Assembly (NCBI GenBank): GCA_023393915.1
Contig: JAEXBS010000096.1
Span: forward strand, 124,001 to 188,000
Length of the DNA stretch: 64,000 nt
From: Bacteroidota bacterium
Lineage (GTDB): Bacteria; Bacteroidota; Bacteroidia; Flavobacteriales; Weeksellaceae
Direction: 5' to 3'
Under the pieces are notes generated by a model, which was given only the letters and a program-made list of their open reading frames with translations, ran no database searches and was not told where the DNA came from. Positions 8,352-17,381 of this stretch are shown here, in pieces (within the stretch, counting starts at the first letter, position 1; each line of letters starts with the position of its first letter). The position numbers and the translations under genes are program-made.

Positions 8352-9290
8352 TTATCCAAATTTCAACTGAGATTTTTTTCCTACACTTAACTTGCACTCT
8401 GCTCCTATTATCAGTGGTCTATTGTCAAAAATATGGCCATTAGGAAAGCCAAAAAGTACTGGAAAATCAAATTCTGCTACGTAGCTGGAGATAAGTTGAT
8501 AGGCGAAAGAATCATAACTTCCATCGTATTCTTTATTTTCCTTTTCTTTCCCCATTGTAGTCATTCCTCCTACAATTAAACCATTTATTTTAGTGAAAAC
8601 TCCAGCTAACTTAAGGCTTGTAATCATACGATCCAATGCATAAAAATTCTCTCCGACTTCTTCAATAAAAAGAATAGAATCATCAAATTTAAAACCGTAT
8701 TTGGTACCAAGAAGTGCGTATATCAAAGCCAAGTTCCCTCCGACCAATCGTCCCTCAGCAGAACCTGCTCTGTTAAGTGCATGGTGCTCCACTAAATAAC
8801 TCGGTTTAGATCCATTTAACACATCAAATATTAACTCATAAGAATTTGGATCTATTCCAAAAGAGGAAGTTTTTAAAGTTTGGCCGTGAAGCGACGTAAA
8901 ATTTTTTCTCAATAAATAGCTTTGTATAACTGTATTATCAGAATATCCTATATACCACTTAGGTTTATTTCTGAAACCTGAGAGATTTATGCCTGATAAA
9001 AGGTGTTGACAACCGTACCCTCCTCTAGTTGCCCATACCGCATCAATCTTTGGATCATTAAGTGCCCAGTTCAAATCCTCTAATCGCTCCGTAGGTGTAC
9101 CCGAGTACGAGTAGCCATTGTTAAATTCTCCTTGTGCATAGCGTCCTAATACAGGCTTAAAACCTTTAGATTCTATTATATCTAAGGTAGTGCTGATTTG
9201 ATCAATTTTAATAGATCCAGCAGGAGAAATAACAGCAATACGAGCGTGCTGAGGAATAGGTGAAGGATTGGTTATTTGGTTTCGGCTCAT
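8352..9290 (-). CDS. S66 LD-carboxypeptidase
   Basis: A 312-residue cytoplasmic serine peptidase of the LdcA/MccF family, which trims L,D-linked peptides in peptidoglycan recycling or processes peptide-nucleotide adducts. Visible features: the N-terminal AVISPAG motif, WATRGGYG, the nucleophile in YIGYSDNT, HGQTL, the GGNLALI turn, Glu in LFIEEVGE, and His in FPNGHIFDNRP, giving the Ser-Glu-His triad. There is no signal peptide. It follows the LysE gene by 33 bases on the same strand. LdcA activity is the likelier role, but MccF-type immunity cannot be excluded. Confidence 0.92.
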   Translation of the reverse strand: MSRNQITNPSPIPQHARIAVISPAGSIKIDQISTTLDIIESKGFKPVLGRYAQGEFNNGYSYSGTPTERLEDLNWALNDPKIDAVWATRGGYGCQHLLSGINLSGFRNKPKWYIGYSDNTVIQSYLLRKNFTSLHGQTLKTSSFGIDPNSYELIFDVLNGSKPSYLVEHHALNRAGSAEGRLVGGNLALIYALLGTKYGFKFDDSILFIEEVGENFYALDRMITSLKLAGVFTKINGLIVGGMTTMGKEKENKEYDGSYDSFAYQLISSYVAEFDFPVLFGFPNGHIFDNRPLIIGAECKLSVGKKSQLKFG

Positions 9291-9323
9291 AAAAGAATTT
9301 TCCTTGATTGAATAAAATAAGTT

Positions 9324-10007
9324 TTAATTGGTTTGGTACCTGACTTCCATGTTTTCTGCTTCCTGAAGCTGATTGTCCAACTGGTTGAATTTTTGGAAGC
9401 TCTGTAAAAATATCGCTACACTAAAAAGCAAAAGACAAATACCAACACCTCTTCTGATAAAGTTAGCTATATTCTGATTTAACTTATAGTGGAACTGCTT
9501 TGCCAAAAATATTTTGATTAGATCGATACATAAGTAGGTCAAAATTACTATGGCGAGGTAAAGAATTACATTACTTTCATCGGGATATTGATTTCTGACA
9601 GATATCACCGTTACAAGCCAAAACAATACTACACCTATATTTAATAGATTCATTAAAAAGCCATTAACTACAGTTTTCCAATAATTCTGTGCTATTAACT
9701 TTTCCTCCCCTTTAATGTGCATTTTCGTCTTAGTCACGAGCATGAAAATACCATAAAGAAAAAGAAATAGTGCTGTAATTCTATAAAAACTAGGATGTTG
9801 ATCGATTAAATGTATTATATCGCTACTGGCGTAATAAGCAGCTACAATGCATAAAATGTCAGCAGTAATAACCCCGATGTCTAACGCCAAGGCATGTCTT
9901 GGACCTCGAAGAAAACTCGTCTCAATCAAAAGAAAGAATATAGGGCCAATCAAAACCAAGCTAAGCATGATTCCCAATCCAATAGCAGAAATTATAAGTT
10001 CTAGCAT
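9324..10007 (-). CDS. LysE family amino-acid exporter
   Basis: A 227-residue inner-membrane protein with six hydrophobic segments, beginning LELIISAIGLGIMLSLVLIGP. The GP turn in the first helix and the following charged loop (SFLRGPRHALALDIG) are the LysE/RhtB signatures. It probably exports amino acids or related small molecules; the substrate cannot be predicted. The start at 10007 is only 10 bases downstream of the rnr stop codon, so it is probably co-transcribed with rnr and rpiB. Confidence 0.88.
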   Translation of the reverse strand: MLELIISAIGLGIMLSLVLIGPIFFLLIETSFLRGPRHALALDIGVITADILCIVAAYYASSDIIHLIDQHPSFYRITALFLFLYGIFMLVTKTKMHIKGEEKLIAQNYWKTVVNGFLMNLLNIGVVLFWLVTVISVRNQYPDESNVILYLAIVILTYLCIDLIKIFLAKQFHYKLNQNIANFIRRGVGICLLLFSVAIFLQSFQKFNQLDNQLQEAENMEVRYQTN

Positions 10008-10016
10008 GGTGTAATA

Positions 10017-12182
10017 TTACTCCTGAGTCTCTACAATTTTAAAATCTAACTGCTTTTGAATTAAATTGGCTTTCATTACTTTTATTTTTACACTATCACC
10101 TAACTGATATTGTTTACCAGTATTCATTCCGTAGACAGCATGCGATTTAGCATCGTACGTATAATTATCATCGATGAGATCTCGGAGTTTTATTAATCCT
10201 TCGGCACCATTCTCCGGTATTTGAACCCAAAAACCAAATTCCGCTACTCCAGAAATAATGCCTTCAAAAACTTCTCCTAAATGCTTCTCCATAAATTTCA
10301 CCTGCATATATTTGATACTGTCTCTTTCCGCATCGCTGGCAAGCCTTTCCATTGAAGAGCAATGTTTTGCTTCTTCTTCCACTTCTGCCTTATTTGGTGA
10401 TCGGCCCCCATCGAGGTAGTGTTGTAGGAGTCGGTGTGCTATTAAATCAGGATACCTTCGAATTGGAGAAGTAAAATGGCTATAGTACTCAAAACCTAAT
10501 CCATAATGACCTATGGGCTCAGTAGAATAAACTGCTTTACTCATACTTCTCATTGCTAAAGTTTCAATCATATTTTCTTCTGGTTTACCTTTAACTCCTT
10601 TAAGCAAAGCATTCATACTTTCGGTTGTTTTCTTTGTAGAAGAAATATTCATACGGTAACCAAAAGTCGTAACAAATTCTCTTAATGCTTCAAGCTTAGC
10701 TGGATCAGGGTCATCATGAATACGATAAATAAAAGTATTGCCAGTAGCCTCTCCTTTTCTAGTCAGTGAAACGTATTCCGATACTTTTCGATTGGCTAGT
10801 AACATAAACTCTTCAATCAAATGATTGGAATCTTTACTTATTTTAAAATAAACACCGATAGGATTATTTTGTTCATCCAAATTGAACCGAACTTCGCTCC
10901 GATCGAAAGTAATCGCACCATTTTTAATTCTATCTGAACGTAAGATTTTAGCTAGACGATCTAATGTTTGTATTTCTTCGAATAAGTCACCTTCACTTTT
11001 TTCAAGACGCTCTTGTGCTTCCTCGTAAGTAAAACGACGGTCAGAGTGAATCACAGTTCTTCCAAACCATTGAGACTGCACTTCAGCCTGATCATTTAAT
11101 TGAAAAACAGCTGAGAAAGTAAATTTGTCCTCGTTTGGTCGTAAGGAACAAACATCATTACTTAATACTTCGGGTAACATTGGTACGACACGGTCCACTA
11201 AATACACTGAAGTAGCTCTTTGATAGGCCTCTTGATCAATAATTCCACCTGGTTGTACATAATGGGATACATCGGCAATATGAACACCTATTTCCCATAA
11301 CCCGTTCTCTAACTTTTGGATGGACAGTGCGTCATCGAAATCTTTTGCGTCCTTTGGATCAATTGTAAAGGTAAGTACTGAGCGCATATCCCTTCGCTTA
11401 TTAACTTCCTCAGCATTGATTTCTCGATTGATTTCATCTGCAGCTTGTTGCACATTATCAGGGAACTCATAAGGTAATCCGTATTCTGCAAGAATTGAGT
11501 GGATTTCAGTTTCATGTTCACCAGGTTGTCCTAGAATCTGCACAATGGTACCTTCAGGGTTTTTATCCCCTTTTTTCCAATCAATCATACGAACAACAAC
11601 TTTATCTCCTTTCTGAGCACCGCCAAAATTTTCCTTCTTAACGAAAATGTCAGTATGAATAGCTTTTTTGTCTGCTATGACAAAACCAAAATCTTTATGT
11701 GCTATTGGATCAAAAGTTCCTACAAACTCAGTTTTATTTCGCTCCAGAACTTCAAGTACGCTAGCCTCCAATTTTTTGCCCTTATAATTATAAGTAACAA
11801 TCATTACTTTATCCCCTTGCAGTGCATCTTTTACATTTTTCGAATGAACGAAAATATCATCTTCAATACCCTCTACATCAACGTATGCATTGCCAGACTG
11901 GTTGAAATCAATGATTCCAGTTAACGTACCTTGAATTTTTAGATTCAAAGCATATTTACCCTTTTCAACTTCTTTAATTCGATCTTCTGCAATAAGTTTA
12001 TGCAGAGCTTGAATAACCATTTCTCTTTGCCTAGGATTCTTATAATCTATTCCATCAGCAATTTGCTTATAGTTATATATTTTAGTGGATTTCTCATTCA
12101 TAAATGCATGGATCTTTCGACCAGTTTCTTGCAATTTATGATTATGCTTGTGACTTATAAATCGGGATTTCTTTTTGGACAT
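10017..12182 (-). CDS. rnr: Ribonuclease R
   Basis: A 3'-5' exoribonuclease that degrades structured RNA. The 721-residue protein has a basic N-terminus (MSKKKSRFISHKHNHK), a winged-helix-like region, two cold-shock OB domains (about residues 85-225), the RNB catalytic domain starting near residue 265 with the Asp cluster DPKDAKDFDDALSI, and a C-terminal S1 domain (FEGIISGVAEFGFWVQIPENGAEGL). Length and order match RNase R rather than the shorter RNase II. It is followed closely by the LysE gene and preceded by rpiB, 22 bases away, on the same strand. Confidence 0.97.
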   Translation of the reverse strand: MSKKKSRFISHKHNHKLQETGRKIHAFMNEKSTKIYNYKQIADGIDYKNPRQREMVIQALHKLIAEDRIKEVEKGKYALNLKIQGTLTGIIDFNQSGNAYVDVEGIEDDIFVHSKNVKDALQGDKVMIVTYNYKGKKLEASVLEVLERNKTEFVGTFDPIAHKDFGFVIADKKAIHTDIFVKKENFGGAQKGDKVVVRMIDWKKGDKNPEGTIVQILGQPGEHETEIHSILAEYGLPYEFPDNVQQAADEINREINAEEVNKRRDMRSVLTFTIDPKDAKDFDDALSIQKLENGLWEIGVHIADVSHYVQPGGIIDQEAYQRATSVYLVDRVVPMLPEVLSNDVCSLRPNEDKFTFSAVFQLNDQAEVQSQWFGRTVIHSDRRFTYEEAQERLEKSEGDLFEEIQTLDRLAKILRSDRIKNGAITFDRSEVRFNLDEQNNPIGVYFKISKDSNHLIEEFMLLANRKVSEYVSLTRKGEATGNTFIYRIHDDPDPAKLEALREFVTTFGYRMNISSTKKTTESMNALLKGVKGKPEENMIETLAMRSMSKAVYSTEPIGHYGLGFEYYSHFTSPIRRYPDLIAHRLLQHYLDGGRSPNKAEVEEEAKHCSSMERLASDAERDSIKYMQVKFMEKHLGEVFEGIISGVAEFGFWVQIPENGAEGLIKLRDLIDDNYTYDAKSHAVYGMNTGKQYQLGDSVKIKVMKANLIQKQLDFKIVETQE

Positions 12183-12204
12183 AGGCGATGGGGTGTTTAT
12201 AATA

Positions 12205-12630
12205 TTAACAACTGATTTTATCTACCCGTCGACTGTGTCTGCCCGCTTCGAAATCAGTGGTTAAAAATTTTTCAATAATTTCCAATGCCAATTCTTTAGA
12301 AATAAATCGGGCTGGAATAGCAATCATATTGCAATTGTTGTGCCCCCGGGCTAACTCTGCTAATTCTGGCATCCAACATAAAGCACAACGAATCTTTTCA
12401 TGTTTATTGGCAGTTAATTGTACACCCTGACCACTACCACAAATCAAGATTCCGAATGAATTTTCTTCGTTTTCAACCGAAGCGGCAGCGGGATGTACAA
12501 AATCCGGATAGTCTACACTATCAGATGAATGGGTTCCATAATCTGTTAATTCGTATTTTCCATCTAATTGTGCCTTAATGTATTCTTTGTATTCATATCC
12601 GGCATGGTCTGCAGCTATCGCTATTTTCAT
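12205..12630 (-). CDS. rpiB: Ribose-5-phosphate isomerase B
   Basis: Interconverts ribose 5-phosphate and ribulose 5-phosphate in the pentose phosphate pathway. The 141-residue protein shows the family start IAIAADHAGYEYKEYI, the VDYPDF motif, the catalytic Cys in ILICGSGQGVQLTANK, and the phosphate-binding Arg region CALCWMPELAELARGHNNCN. Length is normal. It is the first gene of the minus-strand run rpiB-rnr-lysE-S66 and faces the AT-rich candidate origin. Confidence 0.96.
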   Translation of the reverse strand: MKIAIAADHAGYEYKEYIKAQLDGKYELTDYGTHSSDSVDYPDFVHPAAASVENEENSFGILICGSGQGVQLTANKHEKIRCALCWMPELAELARGHNNCNMIAIPARFISKELALEIIEKFLTTDFEAGRHSRRVDKISC

Positions 12631-12835
12631 AATTTTAAGAAGTTTATTGGGATCAAAGTTAAGTATTAATATTAACTGATATAATTCTCCACAAATGCAA
12701 ATATTGAATTTGTATTTATACTGATTATAATCAACTGAATTTAAAACTAATACATGTTATGACCAAATAGTAATTCACTGATCGTGTAATAGTTAACTTA
12801 TTGTTAATAGTTTTGTTAATGAATCTTAATTTTAC

Positions 12836-12844
12836 TGTGGATAA
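12836..12844 (-). promoter_or_regulatory. DnaA box, perfect
   Basis: TGTGGATAA, the reverse complement of the consensus TTATCCACA. It is the leftmost box of the candidate origin. Confidence 0.6.
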
Positions 12845-12861
12845 GTTAAAAAAAATAGTTG

Positions 12862-12948
12862 TTGCGTAAATCAATAATATTGCCTATCAGATTTACAGAA
12901 AAAATTTATCTAGCTATAGTTACTAAAATTATTTACTGACTTACGCAA
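12862..12948. repeat. Inverted octamer pair inside the candidate origin
   Basis: TTGCGTAA at 12862-12869 and its reverse complement TTACGCAA at 12941-12948. Each copy lies just inside a DnaA-like box (12836 and 12952), giving the segment a roughly mirror-symmetric layout. Confidence 0.5.
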
Positions 12949-12951
12949 AGG

Positions 12952-12960
12952 TTATCCATA
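12952..12960 (+). promoter_or_regulatory. DnaA box, one mismatch
   Basis: TTATCCATA differs from TTATCCACA at one position. It lies on the opposite strand to the two perfect boxes. Confidence 0.45.
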
Positions 12961-13003
12961 AATAAACTATCTTCAAAAATATAACAATCAACTTATAAAC
13001 ACC

Positions 13004-13012
13004 TGTGGATAA
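13004..13012 (-). promoter_or_regulatory. DnaA box, perfect
   Basis: TGTGGATAA, the second perfect match in the gene-free region and in the same orientation as the box at 12836. Confidence 0.6.
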
Positions 13013-13103
13013 ATAGCATTAATTGTTTAAAATCAATAAGATGTAATGTGAATTATATATGAACAAATGCGATAGTAACTTATGGTAAATACAAAAATCT
13101 ATT

Positions 13104-13112
13104 TTATCCCCA
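13104..13112 (+). promoter_or_regulatory. DnaA box, one mismatch
   Basis: TTATCCCCA differs from TTATCCACA at one position. It is the rightmost candidate box, 178 bases before pgk. Confidence 0.35.
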
Positions 13113-13251
13113 AAACTCACAATATATAACAACATACAACAATTAATCTTTTTATTAAAAATAGAAATACTGTGAATATTGTATAATGTTGAGGACATCA
13201 AGTTTGTGAGGAAAAACATTTCTTTTGTTTTTTTTAAGCGATTGAATTCAG

Positions 13252-13259
13252 TATTTTTG
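13252..13259 (+). promoter_or_regulatory. Promoter -7 element for pgk
   Basis: TATTTTTG matches TAnnTTTG exactly, 30 bases before the pgk start. A TTG lies 24 bases upstream, slightly further than usual. Confidence 0.45.
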
Positions 13260-13289
13260 TTAACATCATTCTAATCTAAAAAGCCAATA

Positions 13290-14486
13290 ATGAAAACCAT
13301 CAATGATTTTAATTTTCAAGGTAAGAAAGTCCTAGTCCGTGTGGATTTTAATGTACCTCAAGATAATGAATTAAAAGTGACAGATAGTACTAGAATACAT
13401 GCTGCAAAACCAACGATCGATAAGATTTTGAACGATGGTGGATCTGTTATTTTAATGACTCATTTAGGAAGACCTAAAGGAAAGCCTTCTGATGAATTCT
13501 CGCTAAAACATATCAAGTCCGAGATAGAGAGTGTATTGGGAAAAGAGGTTATTTTTTCGGAGCAAAGTATCGGAGAGAGTGCTCAGGAGTTTAGTAGAAA
13601 TTTGAAGGCAGGAGAGATTTTACTTCTGGAGAATTTGCGTTTTAACGAAGGAGAAGAAAAAGGCGATGAAGCTTTTGCTAAGGAATTGGCCATGTTAGGA
13701 GATGCATATGTAAATGATGCTTTTGGAACTGCTCATAGAGCACATGCTTCAACAGCAGTTATTTCTAAGTTCTTTCCTAAAACTAAGTTTTTCGGTTTAC
13801 TATTAAATAAGGAGTTAGAAGCTATTGATAAAGTACTTGGAGATGGAGATAGACCTGTTACTGCAATTATCGGAGGATCCAAAGTATCTTCTAAAATAAC
13901 CATTATAGAAAATATGCTTCCGGCGATTGATAATTTAATAATTGGCGGAGGAATGGCTTTTACTTTTGTAAAGGCCTTAGGAGGAAGTATAGGAACTTCA
14001 ATTGTTGAAGAAGATAAAATGAACCTTGCACTTGAGATTATTTCTAAGGCGAAAGCTAATAACGTTGATATTTTACTGCCTGTTGATGTGGTTATAGCCG
14101 AAGAATTTAAGAATGAAGCAACTACACAGATTGTAGATATATATGAAATTCCTGAAGGATGGATGGGATTGGATGCCGGACCAAGGACTAGAGATATTTT
14201 TCATGATGCTATTATGGATTCAAGAACCATTTTATGGAACGGCCCAATAGGTGTTTTTGAAATGTCGAACTTTGCAGCAGGTACGATAGCATTAGGTGAA
14301 AGTATAGCGCAAGCAACCGCACATGGTGCTTTTTCTTTAGTGGGTGGGGGAGATAGTGTTGCTTTTGTAAAGCAGAATAATTATGAAGATAAAGTGTCAT
14401 ATGTTTCAACAGGTGGGGGAGCGATGCTTGAAAGTTTAGAAGGTATCGAATTGCCTGGAGTGGCAGCGATAAGGAATGAAAATTAA
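13290..14486 (+). CDS. pgk: Phosphoglycerate kinase
   Basis: Glycolytic enzyme that transfers phosphate from 1,3-bisphosphoglycerate to ADP. The 398-residue protein contains the N-terminal signature KKVLVRVDFNVP, the substrate-binding HLGRPKG, ENLRFNEGEEKGD, DAFGTAHRAHAST, the hinge and nucleotide-binding region (IGGSKVSSKI, NGPIGVFE), and the C-terminal GGGDSVAF and STGGGAMLE motifs. Length is normal. It is transcribed rightwards out of the candidate origin and ends with a strong hairpin terminator, so it is probably monocistronic. Confidence 0.98.
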   Translation: MKTINDFNFQGKKVLVRVDFNVPQDNELKVTDSTRIHAAKPTIDKILNDGGSVILMTHLGRPKGKPSDEFSLKHIKSEIESVLGKEVIFSEQSIGESAQEFSRNLKAGEILLLENLRFNEGEEKGDEAFAKELAMLGDAYVNDAFGTAHRAHASTAVISKFFPKTKFFGLLLNKELEAIDKVLGDGDRPVTAIIGGSKVSSKITIIENMLPAIDNLIIGGGMAFTFVKALGGSIGTSIVEEDKMNLALEIISKAKANNVDILLPVDVVIAEEFKNEATTQIVDIYEIPEGWMGLDAGPRTRDIFHDAIMDSRTILWNGPIGVFEMSNFAAGTIALGESIAQATAHGAFSLVGGGDSVAFVKQNNYEDKVSYVSTGGGAMLESLEGIELPGVAAIRNEN

Positions 14487-14553
14487 ATCTATAACATTAT
14501 TAAATTACCTTCTTCTTAAATAGATTTAGTAATATAACACTTGAAGGTAAATT

Positions 14554-14585
14554 AAGCTACATCGTGCAAATGATGTAGCTTTTTT
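14554..14585 (+). terminator. Rho-independent terminator of pgk
   Basis: A 10-bp perfect stem AAGCTACATC / GATGTAGCTT (14554-14563 with 14572-14581), an 8-base loop, then a T run. It lies 68 bases after the pgk stop codon. Confidence 0.85.
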
Positions 14586-14635
14586 AATTTTTATATAAAA
14601 ATTTGGATCTCTGAAATAGGTCTAAAATCGCTTAA

Positions 14636-15454
14636 CTATTTTTTTTCAAGTATATATACCAAAGATGAAAAATCTCCTGATTTTAATGCTTTAAAATTCG
14701 AAATCGTTCCAATTATAGGTGCAAAGAAGAAACCAAAAGGATTTTTTCTGTATTTTTCACTTAACAGAGAAATATAGATGGAGTCGAGTAGGAGAGGTTT
14801 GATTTTTAATAGATGCCATTTAGTGGAATTAAATTTCGTGATTGCTCCTTGTCTTGAATAATGGTAGAGATGTCTAGGTACGTCATAAGCTGCCCAATCT
14901 GATTTGTAATATTGAGCATCATAGGACTCGTGATTGGGGAGAGCTAAAATTAGTAAACCGTTGGTTTTTAACTTATTATAAAATTCATTTAATATATCAT
15001 CTTGATTTTCAATGTGTTCTAGCACATGCCATAAGGTTATGGCATCCAATGAATGATTTGGAATTTCATTAAGTTCTGCTAAAATTCTTGTTTTCTGTAA
15101 TTTTGTACTTGCAATGCTTTGTGCTTCGAGAGAAGGTTCAAATCCGTAGGTGATATAATCGTTCTCAATGAAACCCAAGAAATCACCTACACCACATCCG
15201 TAGTCAAGTACGTTTGCATTTTTTGGTAAATATTGAGCAAGTATATTTCTTTTAAAATTGAGGTTAAAGGATTGAGCCCATTTATATATTCTTTGTTTTA
15301 TACTTTTTCCATCTTGGTGATGGGATATGTATTCTTTACTTTGATAATATCTGTTAAGTTGAGAGGGGACTGGCTCTGTTTTTAATACTCCTTTTATTTC
15401 GGTAGATACTAATTCGAAATGTTCGCCTGTTAGAAAATGATCTTTAATTTTCAT
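14636..15454 (-). CDS. Class I SAM-dependent methyltransferase
   Basis: A 272-residue protein of the Methyltransf_23/UbiE-like fold. The SAM-binding glycine motif VLDYGCGVGDFLGF lies near residue 86, followed by YGFEPS (acidic loop), ITLWHVLEHIEN (motif with the HVLEH signature), and LLILALPNHESYDAQYY. The N-terminal 60 residues are specific and unrecognised. It lies downstream of mnmG on the same strand, with a parS site in the 34-base gap. Substrate is unknown. HVLEH methyltransferases often act on small molecules, glycans or quinones; no further assignment is justified. Confidence 0.85.
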   Translation of the reverse strand: MKIKDHFLTGEHFELVSTEIKGVLKTEPVPSQLNRYYQSKEYISHHQDGKSIKQRIYKWAQSFNLNFKRNILAQYLPKNANVLDYGCGVGDFLGFIENDYITYGFEPSLEAQSIASTKLQKTRILAELNEIPNHSLDAITLWHVLEHIENQDDILNEFYNKLKTNGLLILALPNHESYDAQYYKSDWAAYDVPRHLYHYSRQGAITKFNSTKWHLLKIKPLLLDSIYISLLSEKYRKNPFGFFFAPIIGTISNFKALKSGDFSSLVYILEKK

Positions 15455-15469
15455 AGTAACTTCTTGAAA

Positions 15470-15485
15470 TGTTTCACGTGAAACA
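15470..15485. promoter_or_regulatory. parS site (ParB binding), perfect palindrome
   Basis: TGTTTCACGTGAAACA, a 16-bp perfect palindrome identical to the widespread bacterial parS consensus. It lies in the gap between the methyltransferase start and the mnmG stop. ParB loading here would mark the origin region for segregation. Confidence 0.92.
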
Positions 15486-15488
15486 ATA

Positions 15489-17351
15489 TTATCTACCCAA
15501 GTAGATTAATAGAACGTTTATATCCGCCGGGGATACACCACTTATTCTAGACGCTTGTGCGATGGTTCGTGGTTTTATTGTACTTAATTTATTTTTGGCC
15601 TCAGCGGAAATAGATACTATTTTTGAATAATCAAAATCCTCTGCAATTTTGATGTTCTCCATTCTTTGAAGTTTGGCTACATTTTCTCTCTCTTTGTCTA
15701 TGTATCCTTTGTATTTTATATTAATTTGAGCTTGTTCTCTTTGCTCATCAGAATACTGTGAGCTTGTTTCCTTTATTGTATCGATACTTTCTAGAAGTTC
15801 AAGGCTAACGTTAGGTCTAGTTAGTATTTGTGCAGCACGGTAAGCCTGATCGACTGGTGAAGAATCAATAGTTGCTAGGACCGGATTGATGATACCTGGC
15901 TTAAGCGATGTAGACCGTAAAAACTCCTCTAATTCTTGAGATCTCTCTATTTTCTGTTGAACTTTCATCAGTCTTTCTTCAGTAGCTAGACCTATATTAA
16001 AGGATTTTTCAGTTAATCTAATGTCCGCATTGTCTTGTCTTAAAAGTAGACGGTATTCGGCTCTGGAAGTAAACATTCGGTAGGGTTCTTCTGTACCTTT
16101 GGTTATAAGATCATCAATTAGTACTCCGATGTATGCTTCGTCTCTGCTCAGTATAAATGCGTCCTTTTCGTGTACCTTATTGTGTGCATTGATACCGGCA
16201 ATTAAGCCTTGACCTGCTGCTTCTTCATAACCAGTAGTTCCATTTATCTGTCCTGCGAAATACAGGTTTTCAACTAGCTTTGTTTCTAAGGTGTGATTTA
16301 ATTGAGTAGGAGGGAAGTAGTCGTATTCGATCGCGTATCCAGGTCTGAAGACTTTTGCACTTTCGAATCCTGGAATATGCTTCATTGCCTTTAATTGTAT
16401 TTCCTCAGGAAGGGATGAGCTAAAGCCGTTCACGTATATTTCGATGGTTTGCCAACCCTCAGGTTCTACAAATAACTGATGTCTTGTTCTTTCGGCAAAT
16501 CTATTGATTTTATCCTCTATACTAGGGCAGTAACGGGGTCCAATACTCTGGATAGTCCCATTAAACATAGGACTTCTATCAAATCCTTCTCTTAGAATTT
16601 CATGTACTGTTTCGTTTGTATAGGTAATATGACAACTTTTTTGATTCGTTAGTTGAGGACTATCCAAATAAGAAAATTTACCGGGGTTTTCATCACCTTT
16701 TTGCTCTTCCATTTTTGAGTAATCAAGGCTTCTTCCATCAACCCTTGGTGGTGTACCGGTCTTCATTCGGCCAGCATCAAATCCAATCGATGATAGTTGT
16801 TCTGTAATGCCGAATGCACGAGGTTCTCCCATTCTTCCGCCTCCAAGTTGCTTGTCGCCTACGTGGATAAGTCCATTTAAAAATGTACCGTTGGTCAATA
16901 CAACAGATTTAGCTTTGATTTCGATACCAAGTGAAGTTATTACACCGCAAACTTTATGGTCTTTAATAATAAGTTGCTTCACCATATCTTGAAAGAAATC
17001 AAGATTTTTGGTGTTTTCTAGCGCCATTCGCCATTCGTGTGCAAATAACATTCTATCGTTTTGGGTTCGTGGAGACCACATAGCTGGACCTTTTGATAGA
17101 TTGAGCATTTTGAACTGTATCGCTGATTTATCTGCGATAATTCCGCTATATCCGCCTATAGCATCAATTTCTCGGACTATTTGACCTTTTGCTATTCCTC
17201 CCATTGCTGGGTTGCAACTCATTTGTCCGATGGTTTGCATATTCATTGTAATTAGCAGGGTTTTCGAGCCTAGATTTGCTGCCGCCGCTGCGGCCTCACA
17301 ACCAGCGTGACCACCGCCGACAACTATTACATCGTATATTTCAGTAAACAT
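15489..17351 (-). CDS. mnmG: tRNA uridine-5-carboxymethylaminomethyl modification enzyme MnmG
   Basis: FAD-dependent partner of MnmE that installs the 5-carboxymethylaminomethyl group on U34. The 620-residue protein has the N-terminal dinucleotide fold IVVGGGHAGCEAA, CNPAMGGIAKGQIVREIDA, LTNGTFLNGLIHVG, the KTGTPPRVDGRS segment with family motif, QINGTTGYEEAAGQGLIAG, and the C-terminal SRAEYRLLLRQDNADIRLT plus helical domain. Length is typical. It is flanked at both ends by perfect parS sites. In many bacteria mnmG (gidA) lies next to the replication origin, which fits the neighbourhood here. Confidence 0.98.
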   Translation of the reverse strand: MFTEIYDVIVVGGGHAGCEAAAAAANLGSKTLLITMNMQTIGQMSCNPAMGGIAKGQIVREIDAIGGYSGIIADKSAIQFKMLNLSKGPAMWSPRTQNDRMLFAHEWRMALENTKNLDFFQDMVKQLIIKDHKVCGVITSLGIEIKAKSVVLTNGTFLNGLIHVGDKQLGGGRMGEPRAFGITEQLSSIGFDAGRMKTGTPPRVDGRSLDYSKMEEQKGDENPGKFSYLDSPQLTNQKSCHITYTNETVHEILREGFDRSPMFNGTIQSIGPRYCPSIEDKINRFAERTRHQLFVEPEGWQTIEIYVNGFSSSLPEEIQLKAMKHIPGFESAKVFRPGYAIEYDYFPPTQLNHTLETKLVENLYFAGQINGTTGYEEAAGQGLIAGINAHNKVHEKDAFILSRDEAYIGVLIDDLITKGTEEPYRMFTSRAEYRLLLRQDNADIRLTEKSFNIGLATEERLMKVQQKIERSQELEEFLRSTSLKPGIINPVLATIDSSPVDQAYRAAQILTRPNVSLELLESIDTIKETSSQYSDEQREQAQINIKYKGYIDKERENVAKLQRMENIKIAEDFDYSKIVSISAEAKNKLSTIKPRTIAQASRISGVSPADINVLLIYLGR

Positions 17352-17381
17352 AACTGTCTTTGTATTAATTTTTCATGGTAA

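Larger units (their letters stand above)
12631..13289. other. Candidate chromosomal replication origin (oriC), gene-free AT-rich region
   Basis: 659 bases with no credible gene, much more AT-rich than the flanking genes. Two perfect matches to the DnaA box (TGTGGATAA at 12836 and 13004) and two single-mismatch boxes (12952, 13104) lie within 280 bases, with long A/T tracts between them. A pair of inverted octamers (12862, 12941) lies between the first two boxes. The region separates divergent genes (rpiB to the left, pgk to the right). Two perfect parS sites and mnmG, a classical origin-proximal gene, lie 2.2-4.1 kb to the right. dnaA is not in the window. The origin call is inferred from these signals. 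Confidence 0.6.

Noticed and set aside
8352..9290. The S66 peptidase as a microcin immunity system (MccF).
   Set aside because: No peptide-antibiotic genes are nearby, and the sequence fits LD-carboxypeptidases equally well.
13019..13219. A 66-codon minus-strand frame in the AT-rich gap.
   Set aside because: Composition is simply that of AT-rich DNA (Ile, Leu, Asn, Tyr) with no recognisable motif, and it overlaps candidate DnaA boxes.
12631..13289. The AT-rich gap as a horizontally acquired island.
   Set aside because: It has no genes, integrase, tRNA boundary or repeats, and its motifs fit an origin better.
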